64,000 bases of DNA. Origin: Bradyrhizobium arachidis. GTDB lineage: Bacteria; Pseudomonadota; Alphaproteobacteria; Rhizobiales; Xanthobacteraceae. The stretch lies in contig NZ_CP030050.1 of the NCBI RefSeq assembly GCF_015291705.1, positions 6,572,001-6,636,000 on the forward strand, written 5' to 3'. The position numbers and the translations under genes were made by a program. Positions 43,961 through 53,008 of this stretch are shown here, piece by piece; positions within the stretch are counted from its first letter, which is position 1; the number at the start of each line of letters is the position of its first letter. Below the pieces are notes generated by a model that was not told the origin of the DNA, made no database searches, and worked only from the letters and a program-made list of their open reading frames with translations.

Positions 43961-45331
43961 ATGCGCCTCGTGCTTCAGCTTGTCGCCCGTCTGCTTCTCA
44001 TCGTGGTGCTGTGCCTGGGAGCGGCGACCGTGTGGGCCACGTTCGATGCCTATCGCAGCGTCGACCGGGCGACTGCGGCATCCGCCCAGCGGGTCGCGCA
44101 GGCGCTGCAGGCACTGTACTGGCACGAGTTCTTGTTGCGTAGCAGCAGAACTCGCGAGCAGCTTCTGCCGGTTCCGGAGTGGCGCACGCTGGAGACGATG
44201 AAGTTGATCTCGCCCGGCGTCTGCGTCGAGTTCCAGCCGGCCATCGCATTCGAAAAGCCGCTCTGCGGCCAGAGTCAGGGCATCGGTAAGACGCCGCCGC
44301 GCTGGTTCGCCTCGATCGTGCCGACCTTCCTCGGCAGCCATGCCGAGGTGGTGCGGCCGGTCAGCCCCCGCGCCGCGTCGGCCGGCACGGTCGTCGCGAC
44401 GCCCGACGCTGCGGCGGCGATCTCGCTGGCCTGGGAGTACATCCTCAACGTGATCGACGTCGCGCTGCTGATGGCGGCGGCGATCGCGATCCTGGCCTCG
44501 CTTGCGATCGCGCATGCGCTGGCGCCGGCGCGTGCAATCGTCACCGCGCTCCAGCGCATGGCACGCGGCCAATATCGCACCAGGCTGCCGCGCTTCCGCT
44601 CGATGGAGCTGGCGATGATCGGCAGCGCCGTCGGCGAGCTCGGCGGCCGGCTGGAGGAGGCCACCGAACAGCGCGCGGCGCTGACGCGGCGCCTGATCGA
44701 GATCCGCGACGACGAGCGCCGGGCGCTTGCCCGCGAGCTGCATGACGAGTTCGGGCAGAACCTGTCCGCGATCCTCGCCTTCGCCAACACCATCGAAACG
44801 GCCAGCGCAAAGGACAGCAAGGACAACAGCATCGCGCAGGACGCGCGCATGATCTCGCAGGCCACCCATCATCTGATGGCATCATTGCGCGATGCCTTGA
44901 AGCGGCTGCGCAATCCCCTGCCCGAGGAGCTTGGGCTGGAAGCAAGCCTCGTCAATCTCGTCGACAGCTGGCGCTCGCAGAGCGCGGCGCGGCCGACGAT
45001 CCAGCTCGATGTCAAAGGCGATCTCACCGACATCAGCGGCCCGGCCGCCACCACCGCCTATCGCGTCGCCCAGGAATGCCTGACCAACGCGCTGCGTCAT
45101 AGCTCGGCGCGCGAGATCTCCTTGCGTGTCGAGCGCCGCGCCGGCGAGGACGACGCACTGCTGATCCGGGTCGAGGACGATGGCGGCGGCGATGCGGAGC
45201 GCGTCGCGCAGTCGGCCGGCTTCGGCCTCACCGGCATCCGTGAGCGCGTCACGGCGGCCGGCGGATCGCTGTCGATCCTGCCTGCGCGCGGCGGCCTCAG
45301 CGTCGCCGCGACGATCCCGCTCGCCGCATGA
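43961..45331 (+). CDS. NarL-type (HisKA_3) sensor histidine kinase
   Basis: The 456-residue kinase has helix 1 at about residues 5-27, a periplasmic sensor of about 125 residues, helix 2 at about 158-178, a HAMP-like linker, the HisKA_3 box RALARELHDEFGQNLSAIL (His261) and a C-terminal ATPase domain ending GFGLTGIRERVTAAGG. It should pass phosphate to the regulator encoded eight bases downstream. It is divergent from the stator-like operon with 200 bp between, so the two may share control. Confidence 0.92.
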   Translation: MRLVLQLVARLLLIVVLCLGAATVWATFDAYRSVDRATAASAQRVAQALQALYWHEFLLRSSRTREQLLPVPEWRTLETMKLISPGVCVEFQPAIAFEKPLCGQSQGIGKTPPRWFASIVPTFLGSHAEVVRPVSPRAASAGTVVATPDAAAAISLAWEYILNVIDVALLMAAAIAILASLAIAHALAPARAIVTALQRMARGQYRTRLPRFRSMELAMIGSAVGELGGRLEEATEQRAALTRRLIEIRDDERRALARELHDEFGQNLSAILAFANTIETASAKDSKDNSIAQDARMISQATHHLMASLRDALKRLRNPLPEELGLEASLVNLVDSWRSQSAARPTIQLDVKGDLTDISGPAATTAYRVAQECLTNALRHSSAREISLRVERRAGEDDALLIRVEDDGGGDAERVAQSAGFGLTGIRERVTAAGGSLSILPARGGLSVAATIPLAA

Positions 45332-45338
45332 GGCCGGC

Positions 45339-45989
45339 ATGAGCGAAGTCGCGGCAACAGGAATCTCCGTGCTGCTGGTCGACGATCATCCGATCGTGCG
45401 GCAAGGCTACCGGCGGGTGCTGGAGAGCCAGGGGGACCTGCATGTCGTGGCGGAGGCCGACAACGCCGCAGATGCCTACGGCGCCTTCAAGGCGCACGAC
45501 CCCGACGTCATCGTGCTCGACATCTCGATGCCCGGCGCGAGCGGCCTCGAAGCCATCCGCAACATCCGCGCCCGCAATCCGCGCGCGCGCATCCTCGTCT
45601 TCACCATGCATAACGAGGCCGTGCTGGTCAAAGCCGCCTTTGCCGCCGGCGCGAGCGGCTTCGTCACCAAGAGCAGCGAGCCGTCGGCGGTCGTCACCGC
45701 AATTCGCAGCGTCGCCCGCGGCGAGCGCGCCATGAGCGACGACATCGCGCACATCCTCGCCGAAGACAGCCTGTCGTCAGGCTCGGTGCTCGATCAGTTA
45801 GGGGAGCGCGAGATCGAGATCCTGCGTCAATTCGCCGGCGGCGCCACCACCGAGCAGATCGCGGCGCATCTCAATCTCAGTGTGAAGACGGTCCAGAACT
45901 ATCACTATTTGATCAAGACCAAGACCGGCGCGCGCACGGATGCGCAGCTCGTGCGGCTGGCGGCAAGTTGCGGGCTGACGAAAATCTAG
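45339..45989 (+). CDS. NarL/FixJ family response regulator
   Basis: The 216-residue protein has an N-terminal receiver (VLLVDDHPIVRQGYRRVL, Asp61 in VIVLDISMPGASG, Lys in GFVTKSSE) and a C-terminal LuxR-type helix-turn-helix (LGEREIEILRQFAGGATTEQ, LNLSVKTVQNYHYLIKTKTG). It is the output partner of the upstream kinase. The gene starts seven bases after the kinase stop. Targets are unknown. Confidence 0.95.
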   Translation: MSEVAATGISVLLVDDHPIVRQGYRRVLESQGDLHVVAEADNAADAYGAFKAHDPDVIVLDISMPGASGLEAIRNIRARNPRARILVFTMHNEAVLVKAAFAAGASGFVTKSSEPSAVVTAIRSVARGERAMSDDIAHILAEDSLSSGSVLDQLGEREIEILRQFAGGATTEQIAAHLNLSVKTVQNYHYLIKTKTGARTDAQLVRLAASCGLTKI

Positions 45990-46099
45990 CAGCGGGGCTG
46001 CCGCTTTCCCCGCTCGCTTGAAGATCTGGAATCTGCCGAGCGGGATGGAACGCAGGCCATCCAGCTCCTGTTAGTAGTGGAGTGGAGGAGTAAATCGCC

Positions 46100-46405
46100 A
46101 TGCGGAAGGCTCATCACAAGGCAATCGACCATCCCCCGATCATCACTGTAGGCGAGCTCATCGACGAACTTTGCCGCCTGCCCGATACGGCCGTCGTCCA
46201 CTTTCGCTGCCCCATGCTCGAGCAGGAGCTGACATTCTACCGCCTTCGGAAGCGATCAAAGGATGCCGTCGAGATCGCGGTCAATGTATATCCGGAGAGC
46301 CCGCCGGTCGTACCGGCGGCCAACGGCGGGATGCACCCGCGCAGGCACGCGACTGCCTCGCCCACCATTCCGGAGAGCGCGCTTCTTCACAAGGCAAGAG
46401 GGTAA
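46100..46405 (+). CDS. Conserved small protein of unknown function
   Basis: The 101-residue product has a compact N-terminal part (PPIITVGELIDELCRLPDTA, then VHFRCPMLEQELTFYRL and DAVEIAVNVYP) that looks like a small folded domain, followed by a Pro/Ala-rich tail. No signal peptide or membrane segment. GGAGGAG lies a few bases before the ATG, a strong ribosome site. I do not recognise the family. It follows the response regulator by 110 bp and could be its target. Confidence 0.7.
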   Translation: MRKAHHKAIDHPPIITVGELIDELCRLPDTAVVHFRCPMLEQELTFYRLRKRSKDAVEIAVNVYPESPPVVPAANGGMHPRRHATASPTIPESALLHKARG

Positions 46406-46420
46406 GTCAGGAGTCGCAAT

Positions 46421-47008
46421 CTAGCAGGCCTTCAACCCGCGGAGCAGCAGCGCGAGCGTCGCATCGACGCGCGCAGGCAGTTCGGCGTCCTTCCACTCGT
46501 CGGCATGGGCCGGATGGTGGAAGCGGCAGGTCGCATCGAACAGCGCGCGTGCCGTCGTCTTGACGTCGTCCACGGCAAACTCGCCCCGCTTGACGCCGTC
46601 GGACAGGATCGCCGCGATCTGGTCGATCATGGTGTCCTTGTGGCACTTGACGGCCGCGCAGGCCTCGCGCGCCAGCGTCAGGTAGGTCTCGAACATCTCG
46701 GGGTCGTCGAGCACGCGCGAACGCTTGGCGGCGAACAGCGTGCGCAGCCAGCGGTCGAGCCTATCGGGCGCAGGGCCCTGCTCCCTGGCGATCGCCAGCA
46801 GCGGCGCGTCGATGCGATCGAGCCAGCGTTTGGCAACGGCCTCGCGCAGCGAGGCCTTGCTCGGGAAATGGCGATAGACGCTGCCGTGGCTCACATCGAG
46901 CGCACGAGCAACGTCGACCACGGTGGCCTTGGCAAGTCCGTAGCGCCGCAAGACATCCTCGGTGACTTCGAGGATCCGCTCCGGCGTCAAGACAACGGCT
47001 TCATTCAT
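46421..47008 (-). CDS. TetR family transcriptional regulator
   Basis: The 195-residue protein has a TetR helix-turn-helix at about residues 8-55 (RILEVTEDVLRRYGLAKATV, LDVSHGSVYRHFPSKASLRE) and a C-terminal helical domain of the TetR_C YbiH-like kind with EACAAVKCHKDTM. It is preceded on the same strand by a 33-residue microprotein gene and, further up, by a promoter overlapped by an inverted repeat at 47337-47360, which is the likely operator. No efflux or enzyme gene sits directly beside it in the same direction. Confidence 0.9.
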   Translation of the reverse strand: MNEAVVLTPERILEVTEDVLRRYGLAKATVVDVARALDVSHGSVYRHFPSKASLREAVAKRWLDRIDAPLLAIAREQGPAPDRLDRWLRTLFAAKRSRVLDDPEMFETYLTLAREACAAVKCHKDTMIDQIAAILSDGVKRGEFAVDDVKTTARALFDATCRFHHPAHADEWKDAELPARVDATLALLLRGLKAC

Positions 47009-47095
47009 GCCAGCACCTTGTTCCCGTTCAGGGTTCGTCCGGCGATAGGGCTGCTTCCGAAGCGCCCGTGCCGGTCGTTTCGGAAAGCTCTCGCC

Positions 47096-47197
47096 TTAAT
47101 GAGGCAGTTTTGCAGCCTGCGCCGCGATCTGGCGCGCCACCAGCAAATTGAGCCAATGCCCAATCGTGCCAGTGAAATTGAGGATTTCGGTCGTCAT
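47096..47197 (-). CDS. 33-residue microprotein upstream of tetR
   Basis: A very short frame encodes MTTEILNFTGTIGHWLNLLV followed by ARQIAAQAAKLPH. It has a GGAGAC ribosome site eight bases before the ATG and ends 87 bp before the tetR start on the same strand. The peptide is amphipathic with a mildly hydrophobic middle. It lies downstream of a good promoter and may be co-transcribed with tetR. I know no family; a longer reading that extends it upstream lacks a ribosome site. Confidence 0.5.
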   Translation of the reverse strand: MTTEILNFTGTIGHWLNLLVARQIAAQAAKLPH

Positions 47198-47321
47198 TTT
47201 CTTAAGTCTCCATTCGTCCGCGGTCCCCACCCCCAAATTACGCCCCTCGATCCGGTATTTTGGACCTCGGGCCCCCGGGACGGGATAACCACGGGACGCC
47301 CAATCGGAGCGTCCGAGAACG

Positions 47322-47360
47322 GATATACACGTCTCGCTGACAGATTTCAATATCTGTCAG
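47322..47360 (-). promoter_or_regulatory. Promoter with overlapping TetR-type operator
   Basis: On the minus strand, TTGAAA (47345-47350) and TATATC (47322-47327) are spaced by 17 bp and make a good sigma-70-like promoter. A perfect inverted repeat, CTGACAGAT and ATCTGTCAG around TTCAAT (47337-47360), covers the -35. A further TGACAG half-site lies at 47376-47381. It should drive the microprotein and tetR and be repressed by TetR. Confidence 0.68.
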
Positions 47361-47556
47361 TCAATGATCCGTGATTGACAGTTAATTTTTGCCGGCGCCG
47401 TGGCCATGGCCGGGACTGGCAGGTCGGCCCGCCGGCCCACGCATCCCCGGCAAACCTCGTCCCGCCATCCGTTTCGCCCTCCCCCTCCGCCAAATCCGGG
47501 CGTAGAAAGCCGCTTCGCTCATCCGGGCGCCAAGACCACAGAAACGGACCCCTCCC
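47361..47556. other. Remaining gene-free stretch between the tetR transcript and the M20 gene
   Basis: Together with the promoter region this makes a 359-bp gap without a gene (47198-47556). It contains TTGACA at 47375-47380 facing the M20 gene, but no matching -10 element that I can see. The rest is GC-rich DNA without clear inverted repeats. Confidence 0.5.
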
Positions 47557-48729
47557 ATGCCCATCGTCAACCGCGTTGCCGCCCTCACCGACGACATGGC
47601 CGCCTGGCGCCATGACTTCCACGAGAACCCCGAGCTGCTCTACGAAGTCCACCGCACCGCCGGCATCGTCGCGGACAAGCTGCGCGAGTTCGGCTGCGAC
47701 GAGGTGGTGACGGGCGTCGGCCGCACTGGCGTCGTCGGCGTGATCCGCGGCCGCAAATCCGCCTCCGGCAAGACCATTGGCCTTCGCGCCGACATGGACG
47801 CGCTGCCGATCATGGAGACGTCGGGCGTGCCTTACGCATCGAAAGTCCCCGGCAAGATGCACGCCTGCGGCCATGACGGCCACACCGCGATGCTGCTCGG
47901 CGCCGCCAAATATCTCACCGAGACGCGCAATTTCGACGGCACCGCGGTTCTGATCTTCCAGCCGGCCGAGGAAGGCGGCGGCGGCGGCAAGGCCATGGTC
48001 GAGGACGGGCTGATGACGCGCTGGAACATCGAGGAGGTCTACGGCATGCACAACATGCCCGGCCTGCCCGAAGGCCATTTCGCCACGACGGCGGGCGCGA
48101 TGCTCGCCTCCTCCGACAACATCCAGATCACGGTTCACGGCAAGGGCGGCCACGCCGGTGCGGGTCCGCACAAGGCGGTCGACAGCGTGCTGATCGGCGC
48201 GCAGATCGTCGGCGCGCTGCAATCGATCGTCGCGCGCAACATCGATCCGCTCAAATCGGCGGTGATCTCGATCACCATGTTCAATGCCGGCACCGCGACC
48301 AACATCATCCCTGAGACCGCCGAGCTGAAGGGCACCGTGCGCACGCTCGACCCCGAGGTGCGCGATCTCGTCGAGCGCCGCATCAGCGAGGTCGCCGACA
48401 GCGTCGCGCGCGCCTATGGCGGCTCGGCGGAGACGAAATACATGCGGATGTATCCGGTGACGATGAACCATCCGCGCGAGGCCGGCCTCGCCGCCGACGT
48501 CGCCCGCGACATCGTCGGCGCCGAGCGCGTCAACGACAGGTTCGTCCCCATGATGGGCGCAGAGGACTTCTCGTTCATGCTGGAAGCGCGCCCCGGCGCG
48601 ATGGTGCTGGTCGGCATGGGCGACGGCAACGAGTGCCACCACCCGGCCTATGTCTTCAACGACAACATTCTGGGCCACGGCGCATCGTTCTGGGCCCGCC
48701 TGGTCGAGACGCGGATGCCGGCGGGTTAG
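47557..48729 (+). CDS. M20 family amidohydrolase (hippurate hydrolase type)
   Basis: The 390-residue enzyme matches M20D/peptidase aminoacylases: WRHDFHENPELLYEVHRTA at the N terminus, GLRADMDALPI, KMHACGHDGHTAMLLGAA with the metal Cys/His, FQPAEEGGGGGKAM, a lid domain of about 110 residues with GKGGHAGAGPHKAVD and the C-terminal MMGAEDFSFML. It hydrolyses N-acylated amino acids such as hippurate or related amides in the cytoplasm. Alternative substrates (indole-3-acetyl-amino acids) are also known in this family. It has no obvious operon partner. Confidence 0.92.
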   Translation: MPIVNRVAALTDDMAAWRHDFHENPELLYEVHRTAGIVADKLREFGCDEVVTGVGRTGVVGVIRGRKSASGKTIGLRADMDALPIMETSGVPYASKVPGKMHACGHDGHTAMLLGAAKYLTETRNFDGTAVLIFQPAEEGGGGGKAMVEDGLMTRWNIEEVYGMHNMPGLPEGHFATTAGAMLASSDNIQITVHGKGGHAGAGPHKAVDSVLIGAQIVGALQSIVARNIDPLKSAVISITMFNAGTATNIIPETAELKGTVRTLDPEVRDLVERRISEVADSVARAYGGSAETKYMRMYPVTMNHPREAGLAADVARDIVGAERVNDRFVPMMGAEDFSFMLEARPGAMVLVGMGDGNECHHPAYVFNDNILGHGASFWARLVETRMPAG

Positions 48730-48745
48730 CGTCAGCCTCGATCTC

Positions 48746-48832
48746 GTAGGGTGGGCAAAGCGAAGCGTGCCCACCACAACGATCTCGACTGGAAAAGGTG
48801 GGCACGGCGCTTTGCGCCTTTGCCCACCCTGC
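48746..48832. repeat. Palindromic repeat, GTAGGGTGGGCAAAG family, copy 2
   Basis: An 87-bp element from GTAGGGTGGGCAAAGCG to GCCTTTGCCCACCCTGC with inner GTGCCCACC/GGTGGGCAC arms. It lies between the convergent M20 and metacaspase-like genes, where it may terminate both. Confidence 0.82.
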
Positions 48833-48843
48833 AAGCTTCGTCT

Positions 48844-50682
48844 TCAGTTGCATATTTCGGCTGGTATTTTAGCCGCGGGATTGGAGGGATGATTGGCTGT
48901 TCCGAGCCGGCACCCCTTGGCGATCGGCCTGCAACCGGCGCTGTTGCAGATCACCTGCCCCGACGCCTGCGGCGCTGATGGCGCGGCCTCCGTTTGTTTT
49001 CGATCGGTGTCACGCCTCCGCGAATCCTCGCGCGTGGCAGCGGGCTTTCTCTCGGGAGCCTTCTCGCACTCGTTGTCGTCACCGACGTGATAGCCGGCGC
49101 GGCAGGTGATCTTCACGCATTGATCGCCGTCGGCCTTGAAGCCGAAATTGCACACCAGCGGGCAGACCCGTCCCGGCTTCGCCTTCAGCGCATCGAGTGC
49201 GTCGACGCTGGCAAGCTTCACGTCGAACTGGGTGCCGGCATATTTGTTGAACAGCGTCAGCGAACGTTGCGCGGCCGAGGTCCACTCGCCTTCCGCAGCC
49301 GAGGTGAGGCAGCCGACACGGCGCAACTCGCTCTGCACGGATTTCGCAAGGTCGGCCGCGGGCAATGGCGATGTCGATCCGGGCGCCAGCGCCGCGACTT
49401 TTTGCTCGACCTCGGGCATCTGCCGGTCGGCTGCCGGCTTTGCAGCCTGCTCCGCTTTCTCGGCCGCCTGCTTTGCGGCAAGCTCGGCCCTGGCCTTCTC
49501 CGCCGCCTGCTTCTCGGCCAGCGCTTTCGCAGCCGCCGCCTCCGCCGCCTTGCGCTCACGTTCGGCCGCTTCAGCCTTCGCCTGTTCGATCTCCTTCTTC
49601 CTTTCAGCCGCGATCCGGGCGTCCTCGGCCGCCTTGGCCGCGGCGGCCGCCTTCTCCTGCTCCGCCTTCTGGGCGCGCTCGGCAATGAGCCTTGTCTTTT
49701 CCTGCTCGGCCGCCCTGGCCTTTTGCTCCGCCGTCACGCGCGTTTCTTCGGCGCCGATCTTGTTCAACTGGCCCTTGGCGAGGTTGGCGTAGAACCCATC
49801 CGGGTAGGCCGCCAGAAACGCTTCCCAGCCGTCGCGCGTGGCAAGTTGGAGCGCGAGCTCATAGTCCCGGCGAATGGCCTCCTGCGGGTTGGCCTGTGGA
49901 CCGGTTGCCGCTGGTTTCACGACGAGGGGCACGTCGTCGCCGCCGAGCGAGCCGTAGACATAGGGCTCCTGCTTGTAGCTGGTCGCCTTGAGCACGTCGT
50001 CGCGCACGAAGCCGAAGGCCTTGCGCAGATCGAGTCCGGGTTTCGGCAGGTGCTCGACCAGCGCAGCTGCGAACGGGCTGTTTCTGGCATCGCCGTCCGA
50101 CGCGGTCGATCCCGCCTTGGCGGCGAAGGCAATCATGGTGTTCGGGCTGGTCGGCTCGACCTTGGCGAGGCCGCGTCCGATCGCGCGCGAAGCCAGCGTG
50201 CGCTTCATCGTCTTCGCGAATGGGTTGTCGCGGCAGGCGTCCAGGATGATCAAGCGCAGCTGCTTGGCCGGCTCGACTGCGAACAGCGCACGCTCGACCG
50301 GAATGGTCTCGTCGAGAACGTCGCCGTCGGTCTCCAGCGTGGCGTCGATCGGAATGAGATAGTTGTTGCCGTCGAGCTCGATGCCGTGACCGGCGTAATA
50401 GATCACCGCCATGTCCGCATCGCGCGTCCTGCCGGCAAACTCGCGCAACATGCGCCGCATCTCGCTGGCGCTGAGATCCAGCCTGACGTCGACGGAATCG
50501 AAGCCGGCCTTCTTGAACATGCCGCCGACCAGCGTGGCATCGTTCACGGGATTGCCGAGCTTGGGCGCGCTCTTGTAGGCGGAATTGCCGATGATGAGCG
50601 CGACCCGCCGGTCGGCATGCGCCGGTCCGCAGGCAAGGCTCATCGCAAAAATCACAAAAGCAAATAGCCGAACCGGAATCAC
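48844..50682 (-). CDS. Secreted metacaspase-like protein with coiled coil and C-terminal domain
   Basis: The 612-residue protein has a signal peptide (cleavage after AHA, residue 23), then a caspase-fold C14 domain (about residues 25-260) with the catalytic pair His99 (YYAGHGIEL) and Cys150 (LDACRDNPF). Residues about 315-430 are a long Ala/Lys/Glu-rich coiled coil. A short helical domain like the peptidoglycan-binding fold follows (VQSELRRVGCLTSAAEGEWT), and the end is Cys-rich (CPLVCNFGFKADGDQCVKIT). It should be a periplasmic or envelope protease with arginine/lysine-type specificity typical of metacaspases. It is monocistronic; substrate unknown. Confidence 0.9.
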   Translation of the reverse strand: MIPVRLFAFVIFAMSLACGPAHADRRVALIIGNSAYKSAPKLGNPVNDATLVGGMFKKAGFDSVDVRLDLSASEMRRMLREFAGRTRDADMAVIYYAGHGIELDGNNYLIPIDATLETDGDVLDETIPVERALFAVEPAKQLRLIILDACRDNPFAKTMKRTLASRAIGRGLAKVEPTSPNTMIAFAAKAGSTASDGDARNSPFAAALVEHLPKPGLDLRKAFGFVRDDVLKATSYKQEPYVYGSLGGDDVPLVVKPAATGPQANPQEAIRRDYELALQLATRDGWEAFLAAYPDGFYANLAKGQLNKIGAEETRVTAEQKARAAEQEKTRLIAERAQKAEQEKAAAAAKAAEDARIAAERKKEIEQAKAEAAERERKAAEAAAAKALAEKQAAEKARAELAAKQAAEKAEQAAKPAADRQMPEVEQKVAALAPGSTSPLPAADLAKSVQSELRRVGCLTSAAEGEWTSAAQRSLTLFNKYAGTQFDVKLASVDALDALKAKPGRVCPLVCNFGFKADGDQCVKITCRAGYHVGDDNECEKAPERKPAATREDSRRRDTDRKQTEAAPSAPQASGQVICNSAGCRPIAKGCRLGTANHPSNPAAKIPAEICN

Positions 50683-50937
50683 TTGCGTCCCCCCGGATGC
50701 AATTCCATGAGACTATTCGGAGTATGGCCGAATGCCAATTCTTCCCTATGTGACAGTCATCACACAAGGTGTTCGGACGGCTTGCCGATCGTGCGGCGAA
50801 GCGTCGCTCTCTCCAGTCCGGCCGGGCCGAGCTCTGATGCCGCCTCATCTCCTGCGGTTGCACCAGGGCCGGATCACCAAAGGGCGCGTGCAGCGTGGCC
50901 GGGTAACCGCAAAAGAAAATACGTTACGCGGCCCCCG

Positions 50938-52791
50938 TCAGCGGGCCACAGAGCGCAGGCCCGTTGGCTCGTCCGCCTCCAACAGGCGCGATGTGGTTTC
51001 GTCTGACGCGAGAGGCAGGGTGAACTGAAAGATGGCGCCCCGAGGCTCGTTTGCGCCGGCCCACATCCGCCCGCCATGCGCCTCGATGATCGAGCGGCAG
51101 ATGGCGAGGCCCATCCCCATGCCCGTTGGCTTGGTGGTGTAGAAGGCATCGAACAGGGACTCGACATTCTTCGGATCCAGTCCCGGACCAGAATCCCGCA
51201 ACGCGACGTGAACGCCGTTCGATGCATCCCTTTCGGTGCTGATCAGCAACTCGCGTCCTCCCTCGCCGACTGCAGCCATCGCCTCGATCGCGTTGACAAT
51301 CAGGTTGAGCAACACTTGCTGAAGTTGAACCCGATCTGCCTGAATAGGCGGCAAGCCTTCGGCAAGCTGCGTTCGCACCGAGACTTCGTGCTTGAACGCC
51401 TCGCTGCGTGTCAGCGCGATGACCTCAAGTACCGCCTGGTTGATCTCCATATTCTCCTTTTGCGGGGGCGCGTTCCTGATCATCGCCCGGATCCGGCCGA
51501 TGATGTCGCCGGCGCGCATGCCGTCGCCGGCGATGCGGTCGAACGTCTGTCGAACCCGCTCCAGATTTGGCGGTTGAGCCTGCAGCCAATTCAACCCGGC
51601 CTCGGCGTTCGCCACGATCGCGCCAATCGGCTGGTTGACTTCATGGGCTATCGAAGCGGTGAGTTGCCCCATCGTGGTGACGCGACTGGTGTGCGCTAGC
51701 TCCATCAGGACTTCACGGTAGCGCCGCTCGTGCTCGCGGCCTTCGGCCTCCGCCCGCTTGAGAGCCGTCAGATCGAGGACAAAGCCGACCCCTTGATCCC
51801 CGCCTTCTGCAAACATCGTCCCGCCGATCAGCACAGGCACACGGCTTCCGTCCTTCCGCACATACTCCTTCTCGAATGGGTGGGCCGTCCCGACCCGCTT
51901 CAATTCCGCCACGGTTTGTACGTCGCGGTTGCGCCATTCCGGCGGCGTGAGGTCGAACCGATGCAGGCGCCCAGAGGTGAGATCATCCCGGTCGTATCCC
52001 ACGATGCGCAGGAATGCATCATTGGCCTCGAGAATGCGCCCTTCGACTTCCCAGATGATGATGCCGATGATGTTGGCGTCGAACAGGCGTCGGATCTTGA
52101 TATCCCGCGCTGCAAGATCGCTTTGGAGTTGAATGTTCTCCTCGGTCGCCTGTCTGCGCCGCTTCGCTTCGAGCCGCGCGAGCGCCAACGCCGCTCCGGC
52201 CAGCGCGACGACGAGGACGACGGCGCCCGCGATCAGCCAGGTCCAGCGCTGCTCGAATGCTTCGGCGTGCGTCTCCCGGTCGGCGAGCCGAAAGCGCTCG
52301 TGATCCACCATCTGGTCGATCTGCGAGCGGATCTCATCCATGCTGCGGATCATCGCCAGCGCCGCCTGCCCGGACGTGCCGGCGGTCCTCACCATCTCGT
52401 CGATCTCGCGCAGCTTGGCCGAAACGGTCAGCGCCAGATGTTGAGCGCGCAGACTCTGCAACGGATCGTCCGCAACCAGCACCTGCAGCGCCTGCGCCTC
52501 GCGCCGCACACCTTCGTCGGAGATGCCGTAGGCCTTGAGGTAGGTGGGGTCGAGGGTCATTAGATACCCGCGCCGTTCGGTCTCCAGCTCGGCGGTGAGC
52601 GCGCGCAACCGATCGAGCGTTTCGAGCACCTGGCGGCTATGCCCGAGCAGGTCATGGGCCGCCTGCCGCTCCTGCCGATATTGCAGGCCGAGAAACGCGG
52701 TCGCGGCAAACAGCGTCAACAGCGCCACGACCGCCACGATCAGCGGACGAGCAAGCCATCGCAAAGACGGGACCCGAGCACGGACTGACAT
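50938..52791 (-). CDS. CHASE3-PAS sensor histidine kinase (FixL/NtrB-like core)
   Basis: The product (617 residues from MSVRARVPSL) has a membrane helix, a CHASE3 sensor (about residues 45-185, with TAELETERRGYLMTLDPTYL), a second helix, a PAS domain (about 230-345, RILEANDAFLRIVGYDRDDL) and a HisKA box TASIAHEVNQPIGAIVANAE (His383) with a C-terminal ATPase (NLIVNAIEAM, RDSGPGLDP, GMGMGLAICRSI). No receiver is fused and no response regulator lies next to it. It is divergent from a Tat-exported binding protein at 53009; that protein could be its ligand sensor. A start 20 codons upstream is possible. Confidence 0.9.
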   Translation of the reverse strand: MSVRARVPSLRWLARPLIVAVVALLTLFAATAFLGLQYRQERQAAHDLLGHSRQVLETLDRLRALTAELETERRGYLMTLDPTYLKAYGISDEGVRREAQALQVLVADDPLQSLRAQHLALTVSAKLREIDEMVRTAGTSGQAALAMIRSMDEIRSQIDQMVDHERFRLADRETHAEAFEQRWTWLIAGAVVLVVALAGAALALARLEAKRRRQATEENIQLQSDLAARDIKIRRLFDANIIGIIIWEVEGRILEANDAFLRIVGYDRDDLTSGRLHRFDLTPPEWRNRDVQTVAELKRVGTAHPFEKEYVRKDGSRVPVLIGGTMFAEGGDQGVGFVLDLTALKRAEAEGREHERRYREVLMELAHTSRVTTMGQLTASIAHEVNQPIGAIVANAEAGLNWLQAQPPNLERVRQTFDRIAGDGMRAGDIIGRIRAMIRNAPPQKENMEINQAVLEVIALTRSEAFKHEVSVRTQLAEGLPPIQADRVQLQQVLLNLIVNAIEAMAAVGEGGRELLISTERDASNGVHVALRDSGPGLDPKNVESLFDAFYTTKPTGMGMGLAICRSIIEAHGGRMWAGANEPRGAIFQFTLPLASDETTSRLLEADEPTGLRSVAR

Positions 52792-53008
52792 TGGCCTTGG
52801 GTCTTCGGTGTCCGTGTGACCGCGCGTCTTCTGGTGTCGACGCCAGAGCATGATAGAATAATAGCATGGTTAGGTGGGTCGCGAACCCGACATTCTCGAC
52901 CCCAAGGTTACACCGGTTTGGGAGCCCATCAGTCGTCGCGCGAGGGCCGCAACATCACCGGTAAGGCTAGCTCGCGTGTTGCGAATGATTGCCCTTCGCG
53001 AGGAGAGC

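Noticed and set aside
50880..50937. Possible terminator downstream of the CHASE3 kinase (CCGCGTAAC/GTTACCCGG arms)
   Set aside because: The arms have a mismatch, the loop is long and A/T-rich, and there is no T-run after the stem.
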